Below are positions 35,213 through 46,300 of a DNA stretch of 64,000 bases, piece by piece. How positions within the stretch are numbered: position 1 is the first letter of the stretch; every line of letters starts with the position of its first letter. The stretch is taken from positions 434,001 to 498,000 of the forward strand of contig JARGSG010000013.1 in assembly GCA_030374805.1 (NCBI GenBank), read 5' to 3'. The translations under genes and the position numbers were made by a program. Under the pieces are notes generated by a model. It saw only the letters and a program-made list of their open reading frames with translations. It had not been told where the DNA came from and made no database searches. Source of the DNA: Gracilaria gracilis (lineage: Eukaryota > Rhodophyta > Florideophyceae > Gracilariales > Gracilariaceae).

Positions 35213-35288
35213 GGGACAACAGACCGGGGTGTCGTGGCGCTTCATCGGTGCACCGATGACCCCCCACGGCACCCCGGTCCGCTATCTC
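35213..35288. repeat. Long palindrome, outer spacer 1
   Basis: The arms read GGGACAACAGACCGGGGTG... and ...CACCCCGGTCCGCTATC, around a TTCATCGGTGCACCGATGA core. It is the same family as the inner palindromes. Confidence 0.7.
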
Positions 35289-35441
35289 AAAAATATTGGT
35301 AGTGCCACGTTTTCCACCACCCCAACTTCTTTAATCACGGCGCATTGACAGCGGGTTATGGTGCACTTCAGCTTCATCGCTCACGTCGTGTTGGCGTTGC
35401 CACGTGTGCCACCGCTCCAGCTTCATCACTCACGGCGGGTT

Positions 35442-35517
35442 GGGACAGCAGACCGGGGTGTCGTGCAGCTTCATCGGTGCACCGATGAAGCGCCACGATA
35501 CCCTGTTCCGCTGTCCC
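35442..35517. repeat. Long palindrome, outer spacer 2
   Basis: GGGACAGCAGACCGGGGTG pairs with the far arm ending CCGCTGTCCC, around the core TTCATCGGTGCACCGATGAA. A few mismatches. Confidence 0.7.
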
Positions 35518-35749
35518 AAAAAGTATTTTTTAACTTTTTCGAAATGAGCGGCTGGAAAAAGATGATGTTTCATATTTTCAACATTTCATCCGAGCCACCC
35601 CAGCCACACGTGTGCCGCTCTATAAAAGCCCTCCCCACTTCCCCTCCCAACACTTTTCACGCCCTACCTTCCTAGTCACACCTTCTACCTGGATATATTC
35701 ATCTTCTTCTACAACCGAAAGTATGTGTCTCGGTTGCGGAAAGAAGACG

Positions 35750-36235
35750 ATGTATCTCCGTAGAAGCTGGCACACCCTCACATTTGGAAGCTATGAATAG
35801 AACATCCATCAGATGACATGAAATTAGTACATCTTCTATTTTTTTATCATGTAGGAGATGTCCTATTCCTATGCTGCTCGCGGAGGTTTTTGCATACCCT
35901 CACGCTTTGTAGCTAGGAATAAAATCCGTTAAATGAGATGAAGTTAGTACATCTTCTATGTTTATCTTATGTAAAGGGTGTCATATTCCTATGCAGCTTG
36001 CGGAGATTTTCGCACACCCTCACGCTTCGTAGCCAGGAATAGGACATCCATCGGATGGTATAGAGTTAGTACATCTTCTATATTTATATGGTTTAATGGA
36101 TGGTCTAATGCTCTGGTGCTGGCGGAGGTTTTCGTATTTTGTCACAACCATGTGGCTGAGAATAGTGTAACCATAGTAAGTAGTATTGCGAAGGTGACAC
36201 ACCCTCACGCTTCGTAGCTAAGTTTAGTACATCCT
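35750..36235. repeat. Tandem array, about 120-bp unit
   Basis: TTAGTACATCTTCTAT recurs at 35824, 35944 and 36066, with a degenerate copy at 36225. GCGGAGGTTTTYGCA and CACACCCTCACGCTTCGTAGC recur with the same period. One more unit lies across the inner insertion at 55673-55770, so the inner copy landed inside this array. Confidence 0.7.
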
Positions 36236-36237
36236 TT

Positions 36238-36430
36238 CGTCGGTGTTATCGGAATGCTAGTTTGGCGGTCAAAAATGACCGAATTAAAACGAACGAAAAA
36301 CCGGTGAATTTATCCAAATTTGGAAGTGTTAATTTCCGAAAATATTTCCACCTTTCCACTTGTGCTAGTTTTTTTCGAAAGAATTATTCAAAATTGTTTC
36401 CATCTTTGCTAGTTTGGATGGAAGGGAAAC
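36238..36430 (+). repeat. Inner element, T-side terminal inverted repeat
   Basis: About 185 bp matches the inverted sequence at 61080-61266. Both contain GGAATGCTAG, AAAAATGAC, AATTTATCCAAATTTGGA and a second and third GCTAGTTT. About four in five bases agree by eye. Confidence 0.8.
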
Positions 36431-36783
36431 CAGCATACTTCTTTCGTTTATGGTAGTTTCGCAGCACAATATAAGTGTGTTAGTGTCACCTACGTTCATG
36501 TATACGGGGGCGAATAGCGAGATAGACACTTAGATAGAAACTTAAATAGCCGTTTATCGAATAGGAATAGCAGTATACAAATAGATCGAATACCTTTTCA
36601 GTTTGAGGAGATCGGTTCACTAGTCAACACCTTTCACATCAGGCATTCGTATACTAAATGTATGAAACGCCTTCGAATCACGTGCAATCATCCCCACCAC
36701 TCTGTCCCACCGTCCGTGCGCCATATTACGCTCCCCGCTGCGCACCCCCAATCCTCTCCAACACCCCCCCAACCTTCCCCGCC

Positions 36784-39700
36784 ATGCCCAACTGCTGCTT
36801 TGAAGGCTGCTCCTTCTTCGCCCGCCCCTTCCCCGCCATCCAAAGGCACCAGAGGAGATGCCCCAATCGCCAAAACCCAAACAAGCGTTTCCTTTCCCCA
36901 GGCGGAGGCCTCCCCCACTTCCCCCTACGCATCAAGCGTCACAAGTCTACCCCCCACCTCCATACACCTCTCCCTCTCACAAACCGCCCTTCCGACAACG
37001 TCCCCATCGCAGACGACGACTCCTATCACCACCAGCAACTCTCCCTCTCCCTCCACACCCAGGACGCCTACCACATCGCCACCACCCCCGTCTGCTCCAT
37101 CTCCCCCTCCCCTACTCCCCCTCCTTCCCCTTCCTTCCCCCTCCTCAACAACCCCCACCTCGAACGCATGGTCCTCTACATCTCTTCCATCGCCTCCTCC
37201 CTCGGCCTCCGAAAGGCTGACGAACTCATCTCCCTCCTTCACGACCCCGCCTTCTCCAAATCCGCCTTCCACAACGCCCTCTCCTCCGCCTCCCAGTGTC
37301 TCAAACTTCAAACAGACCTCTTCCAACACCTAGTCAGCAACATCGGCTTCGCTCCCACCACCCTCTCCGACCCACAGCAGCTCTTCTCCACCACCATCTT
37401 CCGAAAAGACCCCATCCAGGTCCTCAAACAACAACTCGCCCTCGCACACTTCCACAACACCTTCTTCCACCCCGTCTCCCACACAACACCTTCCGGCTCT
37501 CCCGCTTTCGCCCACCCCATGGCCTCCACCCTCGGAAAAGAAGCAGTCCCGCCCTCAAAGCCGCAATCATGCACTCCTCCAACGACTCCTGCATCTGGCA
37601 CACCCCCGACTCCACCGGTATCGACTCCTTCATCGGCTTGGTCCAAATCTACTCCGACAAGTCCTCCACCTCCCTCAAATTCTCTTCCATCACCTCCTAC
37701 CCCCTTCACATCACCCTTCTCAACTTCTCCGATGCCTTCCGTCGCAAGTGCATCACCGAACACCTCACCCTTCTCGGATACTTGCCAACTTCCTTCCTCC
37801 CAACCAACTCCTCTCAAGACCACGACTCCATCCCTCAAACCTCCTCTCACATCCCCCGCCACACCAAAATGGAACTCATTCAGCTCGCCATCTCCAACCT
37901 CCTCTGCCCCCTCCTCTCCTCCGGTCTCAACGGCTTCCCCTTCCGTGACGCCCATGACGTTCTCCGCCACTGTCACCCAATCATCGCCAGCTACTGCGCC
38001 GACATCCCCGAAGCAAAAGACATCCTCGCCATCTCCCACGGAACCCGCCCCCAACACCCTTGTCATAGATGCACCGTCTCCCGCACAGACCTCTCCCTAC
38101 ACATTCAATCCCCTTCCCCCCGAACTCAGCACCAGACCCTCGCCGCACGCAAATCACACTCCACTCTCCTCCAACAATCACAAGACGCTCTCCTTGCTCG
38201 TAAGCCCAGAATCTCCCGCAACACAAAGGAAAAAGCCCTTGAAGCCCTCCACTCCCTCTCCCTCGCAAAGTACTCCTCCCTCTTCGAATCATACCCTCTT
38301 CTCAACATCACCCCACTCCTCTCCCCTTACAACATCTTCACCTTCGAACCACTCCACAACTTCCACCTCGGCGTCTCCAAGCTCATCAAGCTCGCCGCCA
38401 TCGAGAGACTCCGCTCAGAAGCACTCTTCACCACCCCCCGTTCCTCCAAGTCCCGTCGCCCCTTCAACTCCGTCCGCACTTCCATCCTCAAACATTCAAA
38501 CACCATCCTCTCCGCCATCGAAAAGCACTCCCCCGCAAACGGACTCCACATCGACTTCTCCACTTCCGACAACGGTCAAACTCTCAACGGTTTCTTCACT
38601 ACCGACGGCTTGCGTGGTATGCTCGAAGCAAAAGACTACCGCGCACTCGACATGGTCTTCCCCTTCATCGGCGCCTTCTTCGACCGATGCTGTGACGAAG
38701 TCGATTCAGCTCCCATCACTTCCGTCTTCTCCAAGTACTCAGACCTCCTCCTCGCCTCCATGCGATACAACACCTTCACCGAATGGACCGACGCCCGCCT
38801 CACCGACCTCCACAACCAAATCCGCTCCTTCAAGCGCACAGCCGTACTCGTCCTCGGCCCCCACCACACTTCCAGCCTCGGAACCCTCAAGTTCCACCTC
38901 CTCGACCACATCGTCGAGGACATTCGCCGCTTCGGAGGCCTCCACTTCAATGATGCCGGCATATTCGAGCACGCCCACACCCTCTTCAAGTCCCACTACT
39001 CCAAAACCTCAAAGCGCAGGTCCACCGCACATCAAGAAACCATTCGTGCCATCCACCGCTCCAACGCCATCAAGGACTGGAATCCCGTCTCCACAAACCC
39101 TTCCATCACCTCCTCCTCCCCTGGCCTCGCTTCCCCCCTCCAATCCCGAGAACCCGGTTTCGTCCGTGATGGCAAACACATCTCCTTCGCTGACCTAATC
39201 ACTGCCCACAAATTCATTCGCTCCAATCCTCACCTCCCTCACAAATCTCTTCAAGACCTCTTCCCCCCCGATACCCTATCCATTCTTGCACAATTCGGAA
39301 GAGACGCCCTCCCATCCTTCATCACCCTCTCTCTCGAAGTCCTACAACTCACTGACAACTCCCCCGCCCTCCGTCAGGCTCGACTCACCATAGTCAACTC
39401 CGCTTACGTCGTCGGCGGTTACATCCCAACACTCGACAACTACATTGAAGAGCGGAACGAGCTCGCGCCCCAGGATCCTCCAGTCCCTCTCATCCAACGA
39501 ATTTTTGCCACCCCCTCCTTCGGTCCATCCAAGTCCCCAAAGTTCTCCCACATTCTCGTCGCCGGCTCCACCTCCCCCCCTCCACATCCATCGTCTGGGT
39601 CTGCAAACTCATCTCCCTTCTTCGTTTCGCCCTTCCTTCTTCAACTTCTTCTCCCAAGGAGTTCGCCTTCGTCCAGTTCATGGAACTCGTCCCACCCAGC

Positions 39701-39991
39701 GACGACGTCGATCTCACCCTCAACTGCGTTTGCCTCCGATGGGCAACAGACGACGAACATAACCACACCATCCACCCAGTTCCCATCTCTACCCACTCCA
39801 CTTCCGATAACGTTTCCCCTTGGTATGGACTCATCCCCTCTTCCTCCATCCTCGGCTCCGTTCATGTTCTCCGCCAGAACTACCCCGCTCCTCCCTTCAC
39901 TTCTCGTCTACACTGGCGCTTTCACCGATTCTATCTCAATCGGTTCTATCGAGACCCCACCGCCAAGCCTTATTTCCCATCCAACACGTAG
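36784..39991 (+). pseudogene. Giant-element gene T, inner copy: Plavaka-like (CACTA/Tnp2-related) transposase with two frame changes
   Basis: I place the start at ATG 36784 (MPNCCFEGC), because the outer copy keeps this start but not the sequence 5' of it. The N-terminus is a C2H2/C2HC-type finger (C-x4-C, later H-x3-C). Coding then changes frame near 37550 and near 39570, the second beside a C7 run; each change fits one missing base. Visible family blocks are YSDKSSTSL (37648, candidate catalytic Asp), RRKCITEHLTLLGYLP, a RHCHPIIASYCADIPEAKD block (about 37965-38020), CHRC (38062), EPLHNFHLGVSKL (38348) and LGTLKFHLLDHIVEDIRRFG (38879). This order is that of fungal Plavaka transposases. Ser/Pro-rich coding leaves long false ORFs in other frames. 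If the frame changes are real, this copy needs a helper; programmed shifts, introns or homopolymer errors are alternatives. Confidence 0.7.
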
Positions 39992-40150
39992 CCTCTATTC
40001 CCTGTTAGCTTCAGCTTCATAAAAATTTCAACCCGCTTCCGTTTCAATTGGAAGGAGTGAAGATACGCATGACATGAGAAAGAAGAAGCATCTCTTCCCC
40101 ATCCCACACATACCTCCACCCCTTCCCCCCCACTGCACCTCACCCTACCC

Positions 40151-43111
40151 TTAGTAGCCCGCCTCTTCCCTACCATCAACCCCTGTCCCTTCCCTGCGTT
40201 CCGCCCGGTGTGCCACCAACCGCCCGAAACTCGCGTCCTCCGGTCGACAGGCCGCTATGTAACAATCAAGAACTGCACCTAGTCTCCGTGTTAGTTTTGC
40301 CATAAAATAGTCCTCCCTCACAGCTAGGTATATCTTCTCCCTCGATGGTACCCACAGCCCAACTGTCGCAGTTCTCCCAGAGTTTCCCGACACACACCTC
40401 GGATCTCCATCCACAAACCCATCGTTCTCAAACTCCTCGGCATGCTCCTCCTGTAGCGATTGCCAGGCTACCCCCAGTATTCCTTCCACAGCCCCAGGTA
40501 GATAATTCCCATACAAAGTAGAGAACAAAAGCTGTCTTTGCCCTCCACGTCCCACAACCTCGTTCATAGTTTTCACCACACAGGCAATCCAGGCGTCAAG
40601 TCTCGCAAGGTGCATCACGGTCCCATCCACGTACTGCCGCTCACCGTTACTTTGCCTCTCCACTGCGTATCCCATATACTCCTCCAACACTGCCACCGCC
40701 ATCCCATTCTTGAAGTACATATCTTCATCATCAACCTCCCATGGTGGCCCAACCGCACGAGACCCGGAATACGCAAGGTCTTCGAACCGGCTCGTTCTCC
40801 ACGCACACAACTCATTCCCCCCGCCCTCCTCCCTTCCCATCAGCTTCTCGCGCGCCTCCCCCATCTGCTGCTTTAGCTCTTCCCATAGCTCAGTCCCCTC
40901 AGTAGGTTTCGCACGTTTCGCAATCAAATCATATCCAAGGATGGAGAATAACTTGTCGCGAGCCGCCCGCTTCCGCACCCCAATCACATCGCTTAATGTC
41001 TGCTTCATCCGCTGCCTCAGACACTTGTCCGCACTCACATTATCCACACACTCCTGTTTCCTTCCCGCTTCTCGTATCGTCTCCCAAGTATCTCCCATTA
41101 TTTCCGTCTCCACCACATACTTCAACAGCACATCACTTCCTCCCTCCGTTGATGGCGTATACGCCCTCATCTCATATGCCACTTGATACGGGCACCGAGG
41201 TACCATCTCCTTCTCCCCAACCACAAATATGCTGCCCTCTCTACTTTCTCCCACCGTCTCACTCCTGTTCTTCCAGCTCCTATCAACGTTCTCCGTGTCA
41301 AAACAGAGTTCTGACGCCTCCAACTTCGCATAGTGGAGAATCTTATCATATACAGCCCTTGGAAATCCGTAAAAGCATTCTGGCACCTCTATATCATGCT
41401 TTCGACGCCCCTTCACTTCCTTCCCACACTCCCTTCGCTTCCTACCCTTCACAGCTTCTCTTAAACTTTCAATCAACACATTTTGCTGCTTCAGCTCCTC
41501 CCTCACCCGTTCCAATTCTTTCTGCGTGAGCTTCAAACTTACCATCATGGCATAGTGATCTTCCTTCATATTTCCCAGCTTCCCTTTCAACGAATTCACC
41601 CTCTCAACCAGTGCAGACCTTGGCAACACGCGTAAGTTCTCTTCATCTCCTTCTGCTATTCCTGTAGTTCCCATTTCCCTTGCTCCGTTCCTCTCTCCAC
41701 GATCCCCAGAATCGTCGACTCCTGCTTCATGCACATCGTCCTCAATCCGAACGGCATTATGCCTCACACGTATTCCTTCAGGCGTTCGTACCGCGGTTTC
41801 CACCAAGTTCCCTCCAGTTCTATGCCTGTTTCCGACAACGACATCTTCTCCTTCGAATACCCTCCCATCCACTGGTATATTGTCTCTCACATTCTCAATC
41901 ACTGATCCACCACTGCTACGTCCTACAACTCTCCCGGGCAAATTGTCTCGGAGCCATTCCATCCTCTCCACATTGGCGTGGCTCCCCATTCCATCGCCCA
42001 CACGCCCAATTCGCCTCCCACTGTCCTCTGCGTTTCCATGCTCCCTCATATGCCTCATACCCCCCACTTCCTCTTCCTCCCGCATCGCAGTATGTCGCGG
42101 TCCACCAGTTCTTTCTCTGCCCACCATTCGATTCCTCCTAACATCAACCACAACCTCCATGCCCTCGTTCCTCGCCTCCTGAACGCCTCCTCCTACTTCT
42201 CTTTCGCGACCCCTCCCCTCCCGAACGCCAACCCCAGCCACTCTCTCTCCCTCCTTCCCTCGAATACCACGGCTAACTATCCCACTAGTACTTCTTGCTA
42301 TCGTCCTTCCCTCCCCCCCACTGCGACACTCCCTCCCCTTCTCTATGACATCTCCACACTCGCCTTCTTCTACAACTTGCGTGGAGTCATCGCCCCTTCG
42401 CCGCCCACCTCTATCCCTACCGCCCCGCGCATCATCCCCCTGCCTTCCTCCCATCCCTCCCCTGCTTTCCCCTCCTCCATTTCCCATCTCATGTGGAAGC
42501 GGAGTAGCTTGTGTTACCAAAGCACTTACCGTTCGCTCGGTTCGCTGGGTTCGCTCCGTTTGCTCGGTGCGCTCGGTTCGCTCGGTTCGCTCGGTTCGCT
42601 CCAAAGGTCGGCCTCGATCACGTCTCCCCGTGTTCTTCCTACCTTTCCCACGTAATCCGCTTCGAGGAGGGCGCGAAGTACGCCCAATACCGCCCTCGCC
42701 ATTTTCCACATCGCCGCTTCGAGGCGCACGCGTAGTACTACCCAAGCCATCCTCGCGACCCCGACCTACCACCTCTGCACGCGTTCGCCCTTTTGACGCG
42801 CGCCCGCTTACATCCTCCGCATTCGCATTCGCATTCGCACTTCTCGTTTTACGTTTCCCCATATGGAATCGGACGACGACGATGCGCCCGGCGGTGCGCT
42901 CTAGATGTTGTCGCCGCTCGCCGCAAGACGTGTTCGCCGCTCGACGTGATCGCAGGTCCCCCGTGAAACGCACACCTCCACTCGACGTGTGGTAGAAATA
43001 TCGCACCGTTTTAGTACTTTTCGGAATCACTTTCCGAAAATTGGGACGGAAATTTCCCTTCCTGTACGAAACCTTACTGCCAAAAACTGTTACACTTTCG
43101 CATGATATCAC
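40151..43111 (-). CDS. Giant-element gene X, inner copy: unknown 986-codon protein
   Basis: The frame is open from ATG 43111 to 40151, but the start at 42859 (MGKRKTRSANANAN) is preferred. The outer copy conserves MAKRKAR there, and the upstream part has no counterpart. Residues after that start are basic, Arg/Gly-rich and probably disordered, with a run of R-T-E triplets at 42530-42605. The middle has a heptad-like segment (LTQKELERVREELKQQN, about 41490). The C-terminal 400 residues are globular, with CFYGFPRAVYDKILHYAKLE, CLRQRMKQTLSDVIGVRK and GVAWQSLQEEHAEEF. I recognise no domain. It is convergent with T (130 bp apart) and downstream of M on the same strand. Being intact in a copy where others are broken suggests recent selection. 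Confidence 0.6.
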   Translation of the reverse strand: MISCESVTVFGSKVSYRKGNFRPNFRKVIPKSTKTVRYFYHTSSGGVRFTGDLRSRRAANTSCGERRQHLERTAGRIVVVRFHMGKRKTRSANANANAEDVSGRASKGRTRAEVVGRGREDGLGSTTRAPRSGDVENGEGGIGRTSRPPRSGLRGKGRKNTGRRDRGRPLERTERTERTERTEQTERTQRTERTVSALVTQATPLPHEMGNGGGESRGGMGGRQGDDARGGRDRGGRRRGDDSTQVVEEGECGDVIEKGRECRSGGEGRTIARSTSGIVSRGIRGKEGERVAGVGVREGRGREREVGGGVQEARNEGMEVVVDVRRNRMVGRERTGGPRHTAMREEEEVGGMRHMREHGNAEDSGRRIGRVGDGMGSHANVERMEWLRDNLPGRVVGRSSGGSVIENVRDNIPVDGRVFEGEDVVVGNRHRTGGNLVETAVRTPEGIRVRHNAVRIEDDVHEAGVDDSGDRGERNGAREMGTTGIAEGDEENLRVLPRSALVERVNSLKGKLGNMKEDHYAMMVSLKLTQKELERVREELKQQNVLIESLREAVKGRKRRECGKEVKGRRKHDIEVPECFYGFPRAVYDKILHYAKLEASELCFDTENVDRSWKNRSETVGESREGSIFVVGEKEMVPRCPYQVAYEMRAYTPSTEGGSDVLLKYVVETEIMGDTWETIREAGRKQECVDNVSADKCLRQRMKQTLSDVIGVRKRAARDKLFSILGYDLIAKRAKPTEGTELWEELKQQMGEAREKLMGREEGGGNELCAWRTSRFEDLAYSGSRAVGPPWEVDDEDMYFKNGMAVAVLEEYMGYAVERQSNGERQYVDGTVMHLARLDAWIACVVKTMNEVVGRGGQRQLLFSTLYGNYLPGAVEGILGVAWQSLQEEHAEEFENDGFVDGDPRCVSGNSGRTATVGLWVPSREKIYLAVREDYFMAKLTRRLGAVLDCYIAACRPEDASFGRLVAHRAERREGTGVDGREEAGY

Positions 43112-43351
43112 ATGTACTCCGTATCTTCTATTCTATGTACTTGAACGTCAACCCACTCCCCCGAATCCTATCCCCATTTTGTTCACGTCACTGGATGATA
43201 AAAGTGACGACACCCACTCGCTTGGGGGAGTTCTCGTCCTCCCTTGTGGAACACGAGAGTTAGAGAGAAAGCGTAATAAAATGTACACAATTCGATTTTA
43301 CACATACTATGATACACCTTTCGGTTCTACAAGTCATAAATCAATTGAGCT

Positions 43352-46300
43352 CTAGTCGACTACTATAGGATTCGAAGACGTACCCCATGTGTACTCCATT
43401 CCATAATCTGCAAACAACTCTTCTCCCACTTCTACAACCCGAAGTGCCCGGACGGCAAGCATTCGGTATTCTCTTAATTGAAGTGGAGTTCGCCCAGTTC
43501 CTGGGGTTCGACTCACCGCCACATTGGCAGTCCGTCGCTGCTTCAAGCCATCCTCCACTGCATCCCTATCTTTATCCCCTTCCATATATTTTGGGTCGTT
43601 AATTGTTCCACCCAACGAAAATGGAGCGGGGACAATCCATACAGGGATTGTAGGTACTTCTCGTCTCCTTTCCGGGAGTTTCCGGAATACCTCGCCTCGC
43701 AGGCTAACCTCCATCGCATAAGTTTGAAAACGTGCGGCGGTGGCTCCCAACAACCCTTCCCCATACTTCTTGTGTACCTCCTTCCTCTTCGTTAAGTCAT
43801 GGTACACTAGAGTTCCGTAAAAGAAACATATCTCTTCGTTCTTCATGAAACGGCGCGTGGTAAACACTCCCACTCCTGCGTCATGGTGACGAATCGACGA
43901 CTTCCCAATGCGACAACCACACATAGTGGCCTCCAGTGCCAACATCGCGTTCCAATCCAGGAGACCCATCTTCCCTTGCAACGTTTTCGGCCACTCATGC
44001 AGCGCTTTGCGCCTGCCGATCATGGCCATGCCCTCCTCCCGCCACATCGATGCCAGGAAGTCCACAATATACGGTGGGAACTTCTGATACTGTGGGAAGC
44101 CGGATGGAGCCTTCCATGATCGTGAAGGACGAGCGTTCCACTTGGGAAATAAGTCCATCACGCGATTCACAGAGTTTCGGACCTCCTGCGTAATTTGAAT
44201 GTCCGTCTCATTATCGCGCATGCACATCGCGAACTGAACAATTGCCGCGTGCCTAGCATGCGCAAAACAGTCAGGGTCCAGCTCACAACCAATAAACTTC
44301 CGATGACGTTGTAACTCCATGCATGCCATGGCAGTCGAAAAAGTTCCCGCGAACAAGTCCACCACTGTATCACCTGGCTGCGAAAATCTGCTGATCAGCT
44401 CCTTCAACAACGCGCGAGGTTTTTGTTCCGACCTCACCTTTTGCAACATGTAGCCCCCACCCTCCTTCTTTCTTTTCCATTGAAGAGTCTCCCCATTGGA
44501 CATGGGCGGTACCTGGTCAATAACACTGTGGTACCCTGGATACCTCGACTGCACGTAGTTGAAGTTCTCATAGTTCACCATCGCATGCTGCTGTGCATAA
44601 GCGAGGCCACTTCGAACACCATGTATTGCATACTCCATGGCAGGGAACAAGGAGCAGGACCTGCGTCCCGGGTTTCGCATGGGGTTGCCTTGCGACCGTA
44701 TAAAATGAATTGGGACCTGGTCCACAACAAACGATCGCCTCGGAACCCCTTGCTCGTCCTTTGCTCCAATAAGGGAAAGCACCCTCGTCCACTGGTTCAC
44801 CTGTTCCAATGCACAGAAGATAACGAAATGACCCCCCGGACGTAGCAGCCTTGATATAAGCTTTGCCGCCTTCTTCATATGCTCAGCGCTCAGCATATCG
44901 TACCAACTGTTCTCCCGGTTCTTATCGGCCCTTATGTTGTATGGTGGGTCCATAAGAACCAGTTGAACTTTCCCCAATGGAGAGACTCCGTTGTTTCGCA
45001 GAGTCTCGTCCGTTTCCACCATATCCTCGAACCCGCAATTATACATTCGAAAGTATTTCTCCATCTCCACTTCACAACGTTGGAATGCCATTTTATCGTC
45101 CAACGAGGAAATTGCAGGAGGAGGCTGTATGTCAGCGTCGGACGACTGTTCACCAACATCTTCATTCCCACTCTCACCCACTACATCCATTCCACTTCCG
45201 CCATCTCCATCCCCTCCTTGTTTCCCCTCCGAAGGATTCCCCCTTTCCAACTGCTCATCGTCATCGTCATGAATTTCGATGGCAGGCTCCGGTTTCGATA
45301 TCGGCGTGAGAGGTATATCAGGGACCCTGAGTGTTTCTTTGATTTTCAAAGGGCTTATTGTCTCCAAGATGGAGGACATAAGCGAGTTAGAGAAACAATC
45401 AAATCTCTGAGCAAACGCTCTTGACGGGTCCCTGTGAAACGTCTTTAGAACGGCCCATCGTCCAGGTTCTGATATTGTGTACAACTGCTCGTTCACAACA
45501 ACCTTGTTCAGATCAGAAATGAACTCCTTCGCAAGCGTTCGGAGGGCCACATCAATGTCCTCCGGAAGATTCCATGCCCACGGTTGGACCTCGTCTTCCC
45601 GAAGAGTTTGCGTGTTGCTCGGTAGCAAGCGATGGTCGTTGTCCTTGTGCAGGAACCCCTCGGAACGCGTTTCAATGGGTTTAAACTGCATGTCATCGTA
45701 CACGAGCAGTAGGAAAGGGAGAACCATGACCTCAGCGCTAGGGAATCCCAGAAATTGGGAGAAACAATCCCAGGCCTTTGTTACCAGCTGCACACCAAAA
45801 CCCGCACGCTGAGCTTGGAGATTCTGCGATATTTGCACATTCCCAAAAGGGGTGGAATATCCCTTCTCCCCCTTACGCCTCTTATGGCCCCGAAGGCGCT
45901 TTTCCATAGATACTTTTTGAATAAGGGAAAGAAAGAGAACTCTCTGGAAATGTGTAGCGATGCTCGTACCGAAAGGGGGAACTATCCGGCCCACACGCCT
46001 GGGAGCTATACTCATGGACTTGAAGAATTCGGTTAACGTCACATTCTTCGGTATTCCTTGAAAGTCCACTCTGGTATAAGCATTCCAAAAATCCCTCACA
46101 CGCCTGTCTCTGTCTCCGTCCACGATGTCAAGCAACTTCGTCGACAGATACAGCTGACGGTACGAACCCTTCCCGCACACAGCCTTGAGCTCATCGTCGC
46201 TGTATGACGGGTGAGTGGGTCCGAGAAGGATAGAGAAGTACTTCTTGGCAACGTCTAGGACAGTGCGATTCTTGATGATATATTGAACGAATTCGCTGTG

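Larger units (their letters stand above)
34916..36237. other. Left half of the outer element's central spacer
   Basis: It contains two long palindromes (35213-35288, 35442-35517) and a 120-bp tandem array (about 35750-36235). The spacer continues at 55660-56250 on the other side of the inner copy, where a third palindrome is found. No gene is seen. Confidence 0.6.

Noticed and set aside
36925-38066. Minus-strand ORFs of 134 and 252 codons under the transposase
   Set aside because: Gly/Val/Glu-rich shadows produced by C-rich coding on the plus strand.
37550-39198. Continuation of the 846-codon plus ORF starting at 36658
   Set aside because: After about 37550 it is Ser/Pro/Thr low-complexity with no similarity to the outer copy; transposase sequence continues in another frame.
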